Below the pieces are notes generated by a model that saw only the letters and a program-made list of their open reading frames with translations, did no database searches and had not been told where the DNA came from. Source: Bacteroidota bacterium (GTDB lineage: Bacteria > Bacteroidota > Bacteroidia > AKYH767-A > OLB10). Taken from it: a stretch of DNA of 64,000 nt. The stretch covers positions 112,910 through 176,909 of the forward strand of contig JADKDR010000014.1 of assembly GCA_016714535.1 (NCBI GenBank), in the 5' to 3' direction. Shown in pieces: positions 9,746 to 19,199 of this stretch; the stretch's first letter is position 1; the number at the start of each line of letters is the position of its first letter. A program made the translations under genes and the position numbers.

Positions 9746-10234
9746 CTAAAGCTTTATTACCAACGAATGATCGGTGCAGTTTTGAGCCAATTTAGAAATA
9801 GTTTGTGCATGCACCGGATGCTTTACATTACCAGCAATTTCGCTAAGGCAACTAAGCGCAAACTTGCGCACATGCAAACCGGGGTGCGGAATAATTAAAT
9901 CATTGGCACTTACCTTTTCATTACCATAAAGTAAAATATCAATATCAATTAGTCGGGCACGCCATTTTTCGTTGGGTTTGCGTCCCATCTTTTTTTCAAT
10001 TGCTTTCATACGCTTCAAAAGAATATAGGGAGGCAACGATGTCCGTATTTTAAGTGCTTGATTAAAAAAAGCCGGTTGATTTTTATAACCCCACGGTGCA
10101 GTCCGATATACAGAAGATGTTTCGGTAACAATACAATGGGTGGTATCATCAATTAATTCTGCAGCTTCAATTAAATTAATTAGTTTGCAACCAATGTTGC
10201 TACCTGTGAGTAAATAAGCGGTTACATAGTGCAT
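9746..10234 (-). CDS. folK: 2-amino-4-hydroxy-6-hydroxymethyldihydropteridine pyrophosphokinase
   Basis: A protein of 162 residues, normal for HPPK. It transfers pyrophosphate from ATP to 6-hydroxymethyl-7,8-dihydropterin in folate synthesis, in the cytosol. Family marks are the N-terminal LLTGSNIG, VYRTAPWGYKNQPAFFNQ, the metal- and ATP-binding RLIDIDILLYG, and IPHPGLHVRKFAL. The gene starts five bases after the stop of the tryptophan dioxygenase gene, so both are likely cotranscribed, with no obvious shared pathway. No other folate genes adjoin it. Confidence 0.93.
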   Translation of the reverse strand: MHYVTAYLLTGSNIGCKLINLIEAAELIDDTTHCIVTETSSVYRTAPWGYKNQPAFFNQALKIRTSLPPYILLKRMKAIEKKMGRKPNEKWRARLIDIDILLYGNEKVSANDLIIPHPGLHVRKFALSCLSEIAGNVKHPVHAQTISKLAQNCTDHSLVIKL

Positions 10235-10239
10235 TTCGT

Positions 10240-11283
10240 TTATGATGTAAAACCTAACTTGTTTTGTAAAGCAGTACCAAGCTCAGGTAATTTTGTTCGA
10301 GGGATAAGGAAACTGGTAAGAATGGCAAAATCTTTAAAGACGTAGTGTTTTTGCAAGGCGCCTTGCAAATATTCCTTGCCGGTGCTGCCACCGGTGCCAA
10401 CACGTCCACCAATCATGCGGTGTACCATATTCACATGGCGAAAGCGCCATGTGGCCATTTGCTCATCTATTTCCAATAATTGCTGTATGAGTTGAAACGG
10501 TTGCTGTAACAGAGGAAAGCCGCGATACAATAATATAAATAGGGCAGTACGATTAGCTGCGGCACTTAATGACCGTTGTGGGTTTTCAGAAATAAAAAGT
10601 TCATCAAATGCTGAAAGATTTCCCTTTTCGGCTTCGAGCAATGTTGAGGCATATACCTGTTTGTACTCACTCCAAAATGGATGCATATCAGGAATAGGCT
10701 CATGTTGTGTTTTAAATTCTTTCCAAAGAGAGGCATCGTTAAAAAAGGGCATGCGGCTGAGCCATGCATTTATTAAATCAAGCAATGAAGGCTGGCTTTC
10801 AGAATTTTTTATTAATTCAACTTCGGCAGGTCGCAATTGTGATATATAATATTCTTGCCCGTGACGGTTTTCAAACTTTAAACCAAGTCTGCCTTCAAAT
10901 AATTTGAACTGCCAGCTTTGAAATCCCGAAGCAGGGCGCAACAAATCGCGAAAGTCGAGAAAGTCAAGCGGAGTCATTGTTTCAAGTATATCAATTTGAT
11001 GAACCAATACACGTAAAATGGTTCCCATACGGTTTAAACGATGAACAACTGTTTGCATGGCTGGCGAATTGTCGTTGATTGCTGGAGTCGACACTAGCTT
11101 AATAACTGAATCAAGATCATATGCCAATTGCTTAAACCATAATTCATACGCCTGATGAATGATGATGAAAAGCATTTCATCGTGAGCTTCCAATTTTTCT
11201 TTATCGCTTTCAGGTAACTGTGCATTCAGTATTTTATCGAGTTGTAAATAATCACTGTAATGAACCGGTTTGCGATCTGACAT
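10240..11283 (-). CDS. kynA: Tryptophan 2,3-dioxygenase
   Basis: A protein of 347 residues. The haem enzyme opens the indole ring of L-tryptophan to N-formylkynurenine, the first step of the kynurenine pathway. It shows the N-terminal YSDYLQLDKILNAQ pattern, HDEMLFIIIHQAYELWFKQ, and the haem-ligand region RHVNMVHRMIGG with His at about 283, followed by GTGGSTGKEYLQ, the substrate-binding loop. It belongs to the TDO family and is larger than some bacterial forms. It precedes folK with a five-base gap. No kynureninase or formamidase gene is near, so any downstream steps are encoded elsewhere. Confidence 0.93.
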   Translation of the reverse strand: MSDRKPVHYSDYLQLDKILNAQLPESDKEKLEAHDEMLFIIIHQAYELWFKQLAYDLDSVIKLVSTPAINDNSPAMQTVVHRLNRMGTILRVLVHQIDILETMTPLDFLDFRDLLRPASGFQSWQFKLFEGRLGLKFENRHGQEYYISQLRPAEVELIKNSESQPSLLDLINAWLSRMPFFNDASLWKEFKTQHEPIPDMHPFWSEYKQVYASTLLEAEKGNLSAFDELFISENPQRSLSAAANRTALFILLYRGFPLLQQPFQLIQQLLEIDEQMATWRFRHVNMVHRMIGGRVGTGGSTGKEYLQGALQKHYVFKDFAILTSFLIPRTKLPELGTALQNKLGFTS

Positions 11284-11470
11284 GTTTTAAAGGTGGGATT
11301 TATTAGAAATCGAAGGCAAATATAATCAGATATACTCAAGTTGATTACTAATATTGAAATTGGTAGTTAGTAAATTCTTATGTTGATGCTTTATTGAAGA
11401 AAAAAGTTATTGATTTGAGCTTCTGCACTTTTTCTATCAGGAGGAAAATTAGAAAGTATCTCCATAGGAA

Positions 11471-12676
11471 TCAGGAGCGCTTAATTACCATTGCAAATCC
11501 TTGCCCAACGCCTATGCACATGGTTATAAGGGCATATTCTTTTTTCTGAATTTGTAATTCAATTGCAGCACTAAGTAAAATTCTTGCGCCACTCATACCT
11601 AAGGGATGGCCAAGCGCAATAGCACCACCGTTGGGATTGAGACGTGGATCATCGTCAGCAAGACCCCATGTGCGAGTGCAAGCAAGCGCCTGGGCTGCAA
11701 AGGCTTCATTCAATTCTATAATATCAAGGTTGTCCCAACTAATGCCGGCACGCTGCAATGCTTTGTTGGCAGCATTTACAGGGCCTATTCCCATAATACG
11801 TGGTTCAACCCCGGCTGAGGCTATGCTTACTATTTCGGCTATTGGTTTTAACTGGTATTGATTAATCATATTTTCGTTTGCTAATAGTAAAGCAGCAGCT
11901 CCATCATTTAATCCCGATGCATTTCCTGCTGTTACGGTACCATTCGCTTTAAAGGCAGCTTTTAAGTTCGACAACCCTTCCATGGTAGTTGATGGTTTTA
12001 TAAACTCATCGGTATCAAATTGTATGAATGCGGGTTTTTTTTGTGGAATAGGAATTGTCACAATTTCCTTTGCAAATCGGCCAGATTGCTGCGCAGCAGC
12101 AGCTTTCAGTTGACTTCGCATAGCGAAGGCATCTTGATCTTCTCTGCTGATAGAGTCGCGTACAGCCAGATTTTCGGCAGTTTCGCCCATGGCATCGGTA
12201 CCATACATTTTTTTCATTAATGGGTTTACAAATCGCCATCCAAAGCTGCTATCAAACATTTGAGCATCGCGTCCATAGGGTGCGCTTGTTTTACTTATAA
12301 CCCAAGGCGAACGGGTCATACTTTCTACGCCTCCTGCTATAATTAATTGGCCATCGCCCGATTGTATCATGCGTGCAGCTGAGGCGCAAGCGCTCAATCC
12401 CGATGCACACAAACGGTTTACAGTTTCGCCAGCTATGCTTACCGGCAAGCCTGCAAGCAAACTTGCCATGCGTGCTACATTGCGATTATCTTCGCCTGCC
12501 TGATTTGCACACCCCAACACCACTTCTTCAATATCTGTTGCATTTATGCCGGGATGCTTCTGCATCAACTCTTTTAAAACATGGGCAGCAAGATCATCAC
12601 ACCTCACTCCTGCCAGGGTGCCACCTAAATTGCCAATGGCTGTGCGCACACCATCAACTATATATGCCTTTTTCAT
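11471..12676 (-). CDS. pcaF: Thiolase, 3-oxoadipyl-CoA/acetyl-CoA acyltransferase type
   Basis: A protein of 401 residues. Catalytic residues are in place: Cys90 (NRLCASG), His357 (GHPLGMSG) and Cys387 (MCIGVGQG). Internal stretches GCANQAGEDNRNVARMA and GWRFVNPLMKKMYGTDAMGETAENLA closely resemble PcaF/PaaJ, the thiolase that splits 3-oxoadipyl-CoA to succinyl-CoA and acetyl-CoA at the end of aromatic (phenylacetate or protocatechuate) breakdown. A general acetyl-CoA acetyltransferase role is the alternative. I use the Met at 12676; upstream Met codons would add 32 residues not seen in the family. No aromatic-pathway genes adjoin it, so the gene symbol is a similarity-based guess. Confidence 0.8.
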   Translation of the reverse strand: MKKAYIVDGVRTAIGNLGGTLAGVRCDDLAAHVLKELMQKHPGINATDIEEVVLGCANQAGEDNRNVARMASLLAGLPVSIAGETVNRLCASGLSACASAARMIQSGDGQLIIAGGVESMTRSPWVISKTSAPYGRDAQMFDSSFGWRFVNPLMKKMYGTDAMGETAENLAVRDSISREDQDAFAMRSQLKAAAAQQSGRFAKEIVTIPIPQKKPAFIQFDTDEFIKPSTTMEGLSNLKAAFKANGTVTAGNASGLNDGAAALLLANENMINQYQLKPIAEIVSIASAGVEPRIMGIGPVNAANKALQRAGISWDNLDIIELNEAFAAQALACTRTWGLADDDPRLNPNGGAIALGHPLGMSGARILLSAAIELQIQKKEYALITMCIGVGQGFAMVIKRS

Positions 12677-12860
12677 CACCAGTAATTTGCTGCAAAGGTA
12701 GCTGTTAGTTCGTAATTCGTTAGCATTATCTCTTGTCGCTTCATGCATCGAAGTTCCTTTTTCTTTGGTCATTTATACCTTTATCAGTACGTTTGTCATG
12801 ATTCTTTTTTTCTCGATTCATTTTTTATAAATAAAAGTTTACCCACCAACATCAGTTTGT

Positions 12861-13832
12861 ATGAGCAAAACAGTTTTAATAACAGGCGCGGCAGGATTTC
12901 TGGGTTCGCATTTATGCGATAGGCTTATTAATCAGGGATTTCATGTTTTAGGTATGGATAATCTGGTTACTGGTTCGCTCAAAAATATTGAGCATCTATT
13001 TCCTCATAAAGAATTTACATTCTATGAGCACGATGTAACTAAGTATGTACACGTTGCTGAGCCGGTCGATTATATTTTGCATTTCGCATCACCTGCCAGC
13101 CCTATCGATTATTTGAAAATTCCTATTCAAACATTAAAAGTGGGAAGCCTGGGTACACACAATATGCTGGGTGTGGCGCGTGCCAAAAAGGCCCGTATTC
13201 TGGTAGCATCTACATCAGAAATATATGGCGATCCGCAGGTGCATCCTCAAAACGAAGATTATTGGGGGCACGTGAATCCCATAGGACCACGTGGAGTTTA
13301 TGATGAAGCCAAACGTTTTCAGGAGGCCATGACCATGGCCTATCACAATGTACACGGAATTGAAACACGGATAGTCAGAATCTTTAATACCTATGGCCCA
13401 CGCATGCGCCTTAATGATGGGCGTGCATTGCCCGCCTTTTTTGGGCAAGCACTGCGAGGCGAAGATATCACTGTATTTGGCGATGGCTCACAAACCCGCT
13501 CGTTTTGTTATGTTGACGATTTGGTAGAAGGTATATACCGTTTGTTAATGAGCGATTACCACTTGCCTGTAAATATTGGTAACCCTGCCGAAATTACGAT
13601 TAAGGAATTTGCCGAAGAAATAATTAAACTTACCGGAACTTCGCAAAAAATAATTTACAAAGAGCTACCAACCGATGACCCAAAGCAACGCAGACCTGAC
13701 ATTGCTCTGGCCCGAAAAATTTTGAATTGGGAGCCTAAAGTTCTTCGTGACGATGGACTTAAAATGACCTTTGATTATTTTAAAAAATTGCCCCACGATG
13801 AACTATTTAAAAAGGAACACAAGTTTGATTAA
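12861..13832 (+). CDS. UDP-glucuronic acid decarboxylase (UDP-xylose synthase family)
   Basis: A protein of 323 residues of the extended short-chain dehydrogenase (NAD-dependent epimerase) fold. The N-terminal GAAGFLGSH binds NAD+. STSEIYGDPQVHPQ, then YDEAKR (catalytic Tyr and Lys) and IVRIFNTYGPRM are the marks of UXS. The enzyme converts UDP-glucuronate to UDP-xylose for surface polysaccharides. VNPIGPRGVYDEAKR fits UXS better than plain epimerases; the usual Ser-Cys before the Tyr is Gly-Val here. It is transcribed alone, divergent from the thiolase. Confidence 0.88.
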   Translation: MSKTVLITGAAGFLGSHLCDRLINQGFHVLGMDNLVTGSLKNIEHLFPHKEFTFYEHDVTKYVHVAEPVDYILHFASPASPIDYLKIPIQTLKVGSLGTHNMLGVARAKKARILVASTSEIYGDPQVHPQNEDYWGHVNPIGPRGVYDEAKRFQEAMTMAYHNVHGIETRIVRIFNTYGPRMRLNDGRALPAFFGQALRGEDITVFGDGSQTRSFCYVDDLVEGIYRLLMSDYHLPVNIGNPAEITIKEFAEEIIKLTGTSQKIIYKELPTDDPKQRRPDIALARKILNWEPKVLRDDGLKMTFDYFKKLPHDELFKKEHKFD

Positions 13833-13854
13833 TTTCTAAACTTGTATTATTATT

Positions 13855-15075
13855 TTAAAACCAGATCACATTTCCATTTTTGAAGGTGGTATCAAAAAAA
13901 TTAATTGTCTCAATATCCAGATTATAGTTTACGGCCGGAGTATCTATTGCAATTGCCCATTCAGGTCCGTTTAGCAAAGTACAATTCTTTACATTTAATG
14001 TGTCAGCACCAGGGCCTTCGCTAATTATTACAGCATAGGGATTTATACTGACATAATTATTTACAAGGCCTGCACTAATTAAATTGCAATATTCAAACGA
14101 TGCGTTGGCGCTTTTCATTTGAATACCTGACCAGTAACCTTTTTTTTGTTCAGCGCCTTCCAGAGTAATACTTTGCTGTGCAGTACCATTTGCTGTAAAT
14201 GATGCGCCAGTTCCCTGACTATTATCAACATTAAAAATGGATAGCTTTTTCATAATCATCCAGGTTCCCGGTTGAATTACAATTGCTTTACGCGTATTAA
14301 ATGTGCTGTCTGCATAATAAGGAACATTTAGCTTTGGAATATTCAAATCATTGTTACAAAATTCTTTGGGTGCAGTTTTAATTAATACTCCGTTCAGCAC
14401 GTTTCCGGTAAAGGTATTGTCATTGCTAAGCTGATCGCATTTTCGAAAATCAATCATAATGGGTTCAGCATCGTTATTCAGAAACTTATTATTATGAATA
14501 CCGCCAATGCTTACATCGTTGCTTAGCCAAATACAATAGGAGAGATTGTTTCCGAATTCGCAGTTGTTTAACGTGATGCTTCCCCGATAAGCATTTATGG
14601 CTGAGCTATTAAATTGTCGCCAATCGTTGCCGGCAAATTGTACAGAGGCAAATTGCATATTGACTGAGCATAAATTACCATTCATAAATATACCACGCCA
14701 CGATCCTTTGCTTTTTACCAAACCCGAAATGGTTACAGGCGATGCCATTGTACCGGTAACAGTAAACGATGTACTGTCATATAATTCTATGCACATGCCC
14801 GGCATTACTTCTATCGAAACCCCACTTTCGATGGTTATTTTGCTGCCACGGCTAACCTGTATGCACGAGGCTATGCGATAGTCCACACCATTTTTATGAT
14901 TCTTAAGAACTGTGTCAGTTATAATATTGTCGCTTAAAACAATGGCACCATCATTAGGGTAGTTATTGGGCACATCCTTTTGTGGCTGTGCCAATGGTGT
15001 TTCTTTTTTACACGACACAATTATGATACATGCGGCAAAAATTGCTATGATGGATTTGATAAAAATTGTTTTCAT
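13855..15075 (-). CDS. Hypothetical lipoprotein with parallel beta-helix-like repeats
   Basis: A protein of about 406 residues. It starts with a lipoprotein signal peptide whose lipobox ends IVSC (CKKETP after it). The body has irregular repeats of the SSAINAYRGSITLNNCEF and NASFEYCNLISAG kind, typical of right-handed beta-helices that may bind or cleave carbohydrate, but no catalytic residues can be named. I prefer the Met at 15075, because the one at 15096 would overlap the gene upstream, whereas 15075 leaves a 4-base gap after that gene's stop at 15080. The two genes therefore form an operon of exported proteins of unknown role. Confidence 0.65.
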   Translation of the reverse strand: MKTIFIKSIIAIFAACIIIVSCKKETPLAQPQKDVPNNYPNDGAIVLSDNIITDTVLKNHKNGVDYRIASCIQVSRGSKITIESGVSIEVMPGMCIELYDSTSFTVTGTMASPVTISGLVKSKGSWRGIFMNGNLCSVNMQFASVQFAGNDWRQFNSSAINAYRGSITLNNCEFGNNLSYCIWLSNDVSIGGIHNNKFLNNDAEPIMIDFRKCDQLSNDNTFTGNVLNGVLIKTAPKEFCNNDLNIPKLNVPYYADSTFNTRKAIVIQPGTWMIMKKLSIFNVDNSQGTGASFTANGTAQQSITLEGAEQKKGYWSGIQMKSANASFEYCNLISAGLVNNYVSINPYAVIISEGPGADTLNVKNCTLLNGPEWAIAIDTPAVNYNLDIETINFFDTTFKNGNVIWF

Positions 15076-15079
15076 AATG

Positions 15080-16075
15080 TTATTGTACAAATCCAAGATT
15101 ACTTGTTTCGGGCGATGTTTGAATAAATAATACGGTTTGTCCTGATAATGATTGACCTGATTTTACATCGGTGCGTTTACATGCCATTAGACCAAGCCCT
15201 CCTTGTATGTTTGTAAATAATAAAGCATTTCCTGAATTAACTCCGTTGGCATTGTTGATACGCTGATATTCAAACATGGTATTGTCACTTGCTGCAAAAT
15301 AAAAATCAAGTTTACCGGTATAGCGATACACGGTTGGGTCTGGTTTAATAGTAGATTTCAGAAACTGTGCAAATTCTTCACGTTTGAGGGTATAGGTTAC
15401 GGGTTGACTACCATCCGTAGAGGGCGCTTCAATAACGCCTGCATTCCAGATGGTTTGTTTGTTTACTATTAGGCTTGAGTCGGCCTTTGATTGCTCAATG
15501 TAGTTAAATACAATTTTTACATCATAGGTCTTGGCGTATTTTCCGGTATTTAGTTTTATATTGAATGGACCGGGACTAAGACTAATGGACCCCGAACTCG
15601 GATTGGAAATAAATGGCTTTTGTATCATATTGGCTGCAGCACTTATTACCTTGCCAGTTTTACGGTTGGTAATAAGCAGGCGGTATTCGCTATCATCAAA
15701 AAGATTATCAATGCCATAAGATTTGTACAAAATATTTGGTGATTCGGCAAATAACCCGGGCTCTTTGGTAACCGATGAATCGCGGGCAAAATTAATTACG
15801 CCATATAATTGGTTGTTTACCCAGCGCTCCAACTTTACCGTGAGCTGATCGCTATAATAAATCGAATCAGCATAGGCCGCCATTTGTTCGGCATCGCCTG
15901 GCCCTAAGAAGGCCTTGTGTACACGTACCCAATGAACACTGTCGCTCAAGTCAAGCAAGCAATATACAATAGTAGTGTCTTTATAAGGAGAAACAATATC
16001 TAGGTCGTTTTCACAGGAAATAAAAAATGAAAAGCCTAACAAGGAAATAAGTGTAACTAGGAAACTATTTTTCAC
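15080..16075 (-). CDS. Hypothetical lipoprotein (DUF4249-like?)
   Basis: A protein of 331 residues with an N-terminal lipoprotein signal peptide ending FFISC (lipidated Cys about residue 21) followed by acidic residues (ENDLD). The early segment PYKDTTIVYCLLDLSDSVHWVRV recalls lipoproteins of the DUF4249 type in Bacteroidota, but I am not sure of the family. No catalytic motif is visible. It is the first gene of the pair with the beta-helix lipoprotein, 4 bases apart. Function unknown; an outer-membrane-anchored role is inferred from the signal peptide. Confidence 0.6.
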   Translation of the reverse strand: MKNSFLVTLISLLGFSFFISCENDLDIVSPYKDTTIVYCLLDLSDSVHWVRVHKAFLGPGDAEQMAAYADSIYYSDQLTVKLERWVNNQLYGVINFARDSSVTKEPGLFAESPNILYKSYGIDNLFDDSEYRLLITNRKTGKVISAAANMIQKPFISNPSSGSISLSPGPFNIKLNTGKYAKTYDVKIVFNYIEQSKADSSLIVNKQTIWNAGVIEAPSTDGSQPVTYTLKREEFAQFLKSTIKPDPTVYRYTGKLDFYFAASDNTMFEYQRINNANGVNSGNALLFTNIQGGLGLMACKRTDVKSGQSLSGQTVLFIQTSPETSNLGFVQ

Positions 16076-16169
16076 GCGAATAAAATGTAAAAAGTTTGTT
16101 TGAATTTTGCTTCAAACATAGAATATAAGCCAGTAAAATAAAAGAAGTAGGAGTAAAATTCTTGTAAGA

Positions 16170-16916
16170 TTATTGATGTTGCTGTAGGTGTGTGGCTACA
16201 ATTGAAGATATAAAGGGAAAAAGATTGCCGATTATAACACCCGCATCGGATTTTGTAGATGGAAACAATGCTTTAGCATAGTTGCCGGTTTTAAAGTTTC
16301 CCTGACGGTCGTAGATGGTGAAATGCCAGATAAGCTCACGTTGATAAAGTTTATTGGCTATATCAATACATGTTTTGTAATTGGTTTTAATTTCAAACTG
16401 GGTAAGTATAACAAAATATTCTGCTTCATATTTTTTGGCAATCTCTCGCGCTATTTCGGGTTTAGTAAGCACCGCCCGCATATATTGTGTTGTTTGATCA
16501 GTATTTACGAAACCCTGAACCTCATCTTCGCTTTTAATGGTTAAGGCATCTTTCAACATTTGCATGGGCTTTTTGTATTCTTCGTTGCGGTCAGTTTCGG
16601 GACGACTATATTCATAGCTTAACATCTGCATCATCGCTTTGAGGTCGTTGTGCTTGTCGCTATTTTGAAAAAGCGAAATGGGATTGAAATTTACTGATAA
16701 AGCCTTATACAGTGCCTGTTCAGATATTTCATTAAAATCGTTTCGGATTTTTTTGATGTCATCCTTGCTTTGTTCTGCAACATCGCGATCGGCATCGCTC
16801 ATGTAATAAAGTGGATTGTAAGGCAACACAATCACATTTCGTTTTAGGGCATTGTTTCCCGACTGGCCATAACAAAGCGAGGTTGCCAATGATATAAGTA
16901 GGATAAGGTATTTCAT
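16170..16916 (-). CDS. Hypothetical exported protein
   Basis: A protein of 248 residues with a signal peptide of about 17 residues (ending LCYGQ). I do not recognise a family. The mature part is mixed helix and strand, rich in Lys, Asn and Tyr, and has a central charged helical stretch (EQSKDDIKKIRNDFNEISEQAL). It is a monocistronic neighbour of the exported-lipoprotein pair 13855-16075, with a gap of 94 bases, so it may or may not be transcribed with them. Confidence 0.6.
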   Translation of the reverse strand: MKYLILLISLATSLCYGQSGNNALKRNVIVLPYNPLYYMSDADRDVAEQSKDDIKKIRNDFNEISEQALYKALSVNFNPISLFQNSDKHNDLKAMMQMLSYEYSRPETDRNEEYKKPMQMLKDALTIKSEDEVQGFVNTDQTTQYMRAVLTKPEIAREIAKKYEAEYFVILTQFEIKTNYKTCIDIANKLYQRELIWHFTIYDRQGNFKTGNYAKALFPSTKSDAGVIIGNLFPFISSIVATHLQQHQ

Positions 16917-17079
16917 TTTTTTTTCGAAATTATTATTTCAAAACTACAGCAATGTCACTTAACATTACTTATAGCCAGGCATAAGTTATGAGAGCATATT
17001 TGTTAATGAAATATAGCAGCATATGCCGGCAAAAATGCTGAGGTCAAATGCATTTAACCAAAACCTAAAGGGAGGTGTT

Positions 17080-17110
17080 TTTGTTGTAGCCATGTACTAA
17101 TGTATCTTTG
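17080..17110 (+). promoter_or_regulatory. Consensus Bacteroidota promoter of ispG
   Basis: TTTG at 17080-17083 and TATCTTTG at 17103-17110 are separated by exactly 19 bases, a near-ideal match to TTTG-N19-TAnnTTTG. The -7 box ends 19 bases before the ispG ATG at 17130. Confidence 0.8.
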
Positions 17111-17129
17111 TAACATATAAAGCAAAAAA

Positions 17130-19106
17130 ATGGGAAATCATTATTGTAATAGCCTTACACAATATTCGAGGTTGCTAACTCGCGAGGTTAATATAGGAGG
17201 GCTCTATTTAGGTGCCCACCATCCTATACGGGTGCAGAGTATGACCACTACCGACACTATGGATACAGCAGGTACTGTAGCACAAAGCATACGTATGATA
17301 GAGGCCGGTTGCGAGTTAGTGCGCATAACAGCGCCCAGCATGAACGAAGCACAAAACCTTGAGAACATAAAAAATGAGTTACGAAAAAAAGGATACCAAA
17401 CTCCGCTAGTGGCCGATATTCACTTTACACCGAATGCAGCAGAACTGGCAGCCCGGCTTGTAGAGAAGGTGCGCATAAATCCCGGTAATTATGCCGATAA
17501 GAAAAAATTTGAAGAGTTGAATTATACCGATGCTGGTTACCATGAAGAGTTGGAAAGAATTCGCGAACGATTTACTCCACTAGTTAAAATTTGCAAAGAG
17601 TATGGCACTGCTATGCGTATTGGTACCAATCATGGATCGCTCAGCGACCGCATTATGAGTCGGTATGGCGATACGCCTTTGGGTATGGTAGAGAGCGCCC
17701 TTGAGTTTTTGCAAATTTGTGAAGACGAAAATTTTTACAACATTGTAATTTCCATGAAAGCAAGTAATACGCAGGTCATGATTCAGGCCTATCGCTTGCT
17801 TATAATGCACTTACGCGAACGCAATGCCAATGATCCAATCTATCCGTTGCACCTGGGTGTAACAGAAGCTGGCGATGGTGAGGACGGCCGAATTAAATCG
17901 GCAGTTGGTATTGGCACCTTGCTCGAAGATGGAATAGGAGATACCATTCGGGTATCATTAACCGAAGATCCTGAGTTTGAAATACCTGTAGCCAAAGCGT
18001 TGGCTATGCGATATACTAACCGGGCAGCACATCAACCAATTAAAGAATTAGAAAAAGAAACACTGGCTGTTTTACCTGATTTATATAGTGCTACTTCCCA
18101 TAACCGGAGGTTATCCATTGCTGCAAATAATATTGGAGGCAGAAATGTGCCACGGGTAATAGCCGATTTGAGCACGAAAGAAAAAATATCTCACGCTTCG
18201 TTGTTTGCAGTAGGTTACAACTACTCGGTAGCAATGGAAAAGTGGAATATTTCTGATCTGGCTTGCGATTTTGTATTTACCGGAAACTCAGTTCTTGATT
18301 TTGAAATACCTGGAACCTTAGGTGTTATATGCAATTATGAAACCTGGAATGAAAACAAAGAAAAGGAACGCACCTACCCCTTTGTTGATTTAAAATACAT
18401 CACTGATATTAATTGGCACCGGGAGCTGAATTTTATTTCCATTAATGCAGATACATTTTTTGAGCTGTCAACTATTGAAAAAGTAAAATCGCTTGTATCT
18501 AAACCGGGGTGCGTGCTGGTGCTACATACCAAAAACGAAGCCGCTGCCGCATCTCTTCGCAGGGTTATTTTTTACTTGCTTAAGGAACATATACAACTAC
18601 CGTTAGTCATTAAAAGAAATTACAATACTGAAAATACAGATGCCTTCCGTTTATATTCGGCCACCGATTGCGGAGCATTGCTTAATGATGGTTTTGGCGA
18701 TGCGGTATGGTTGTCGGCCGCTTTGTCGCCTGTAATAATAAACTCAACAGCTTTTGGAATTTTGCAAGCAGCCCGTACACGCATTTCTAAAACAGAATAT
18801 ATCAGTTGTCCATCATGCGGACGCACGCTTTTTGATTTGCAAGAAACTACTGCCCGCATTCGCGCACGCACATCGCATCTTAAGGGTGTTAAAATTGGAA
18901 TTATGGGTTGTATTGTGAATGGGCCTGGCGAAATGGCCGATGCCGACTATGGTTACGTGGGCGCAGGAGTAGGAAAAATTATTTTATATAAGGGTAAAGA
19001 AGTGGTGCAACGCAACATCCCCGAAACGGATGCTGTAGATGCTTTAATAGAATTAATAAAGGCAAATGGGGATTGGAAAGAAGAACCTGTGCTAGAGCAA
19101 GTTTAA
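17130..19106 (+). CDS. ispG: 4-hydroxy-3-methylbut-2-enyl-diphosphate synthase (IspG), long form
   Basis: A protein of 658 residues, the long IspG with an inserted middle domain found in Bacteroidota and plants; short bacterial forms are about 360-400. It reduces 2-C-methyl-D-erythritol 2,4-cyclodiphosphate to HMBPP in the MEP isoprenoid pathway. The TIM barrel is at about 15-310 (LVRITAPSMNEAQNLENI; LHLGVTEAG). The C-terminal 4Fe-4S domain has Cys560 and Cys563 (CPSCGR), Cys594 (GCIVNGPG) and the following conserved Glu, so the cluster ligands are intact. It follows a strong consensus promoter and stands alone. Confidence 0.95.
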   Translation: MGNHYCNSLTQYSRLLTREVNIGGLYLGAHHPIRVQSMTTTDTMDTAGTVAQSIRMIEAGCELVRITAPSMNEAQNLENIKNELRKKGYQTPLVADIHFTPNAAELAARLVEKVRINPGNYADKKKFEELNYTDAGYHEELERIRERFTPLVKICKEYGTAMRIGTNHGSLSDRIMSRYGDTPLGMVESALEFLQICEDENFYNIVISMKASNTQVMIQAYRLLIMHLRERNANDPIYPLHLGVTEAGDGEDGRIKSAVGIGTLLEDGIGDTIRVSLTEDPEFEIPVAKALAMRYTNRAAHQPIKELEKETLAVLPDLYSATSHNRRLSIAANNIGGRNVPRVIADLSTKEKISHASLFAVGYNYSVAMEKWNISDLACDFVFTGNSVLDFEIPGTLGVICNYETWNENKEKERTYPFVDLKYITDINWHRELNFISINADTFFELSTIEKVKSLVSKPGCVLVLHTKNEAAAASLRRVIFYLLKEHIQLPLVIKRNYNTENTDAFRLYSATDCGALLNDGFGDAVWLSAALSPVIINSTAFGILQAARTRISKTEYISCPSCGRTLFDLQETTARIRARTSHLKGVKIGIMGCIVNGPGEMADADYGYVGAGVGKIILYKGKEVVQRNIPETDAVDALIELIKANGDWKEEPVLEQV

Positions 19107-19199
19107 TTAAGCTAAAGCAATTGGAACCCAAACTATTTTTTTAATCTTGAAGAATTAATTAAGCAGTTTTTTGTTTGATAAAAGCGCTGTTGGCTAAAG

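Noticed and set aside
12677..12772. N-terminal extension of the thiolase
   Set aside because: The family starts at MKKAYIVDG-type residues. The 32 upstream residues are charged and unlike any known part.
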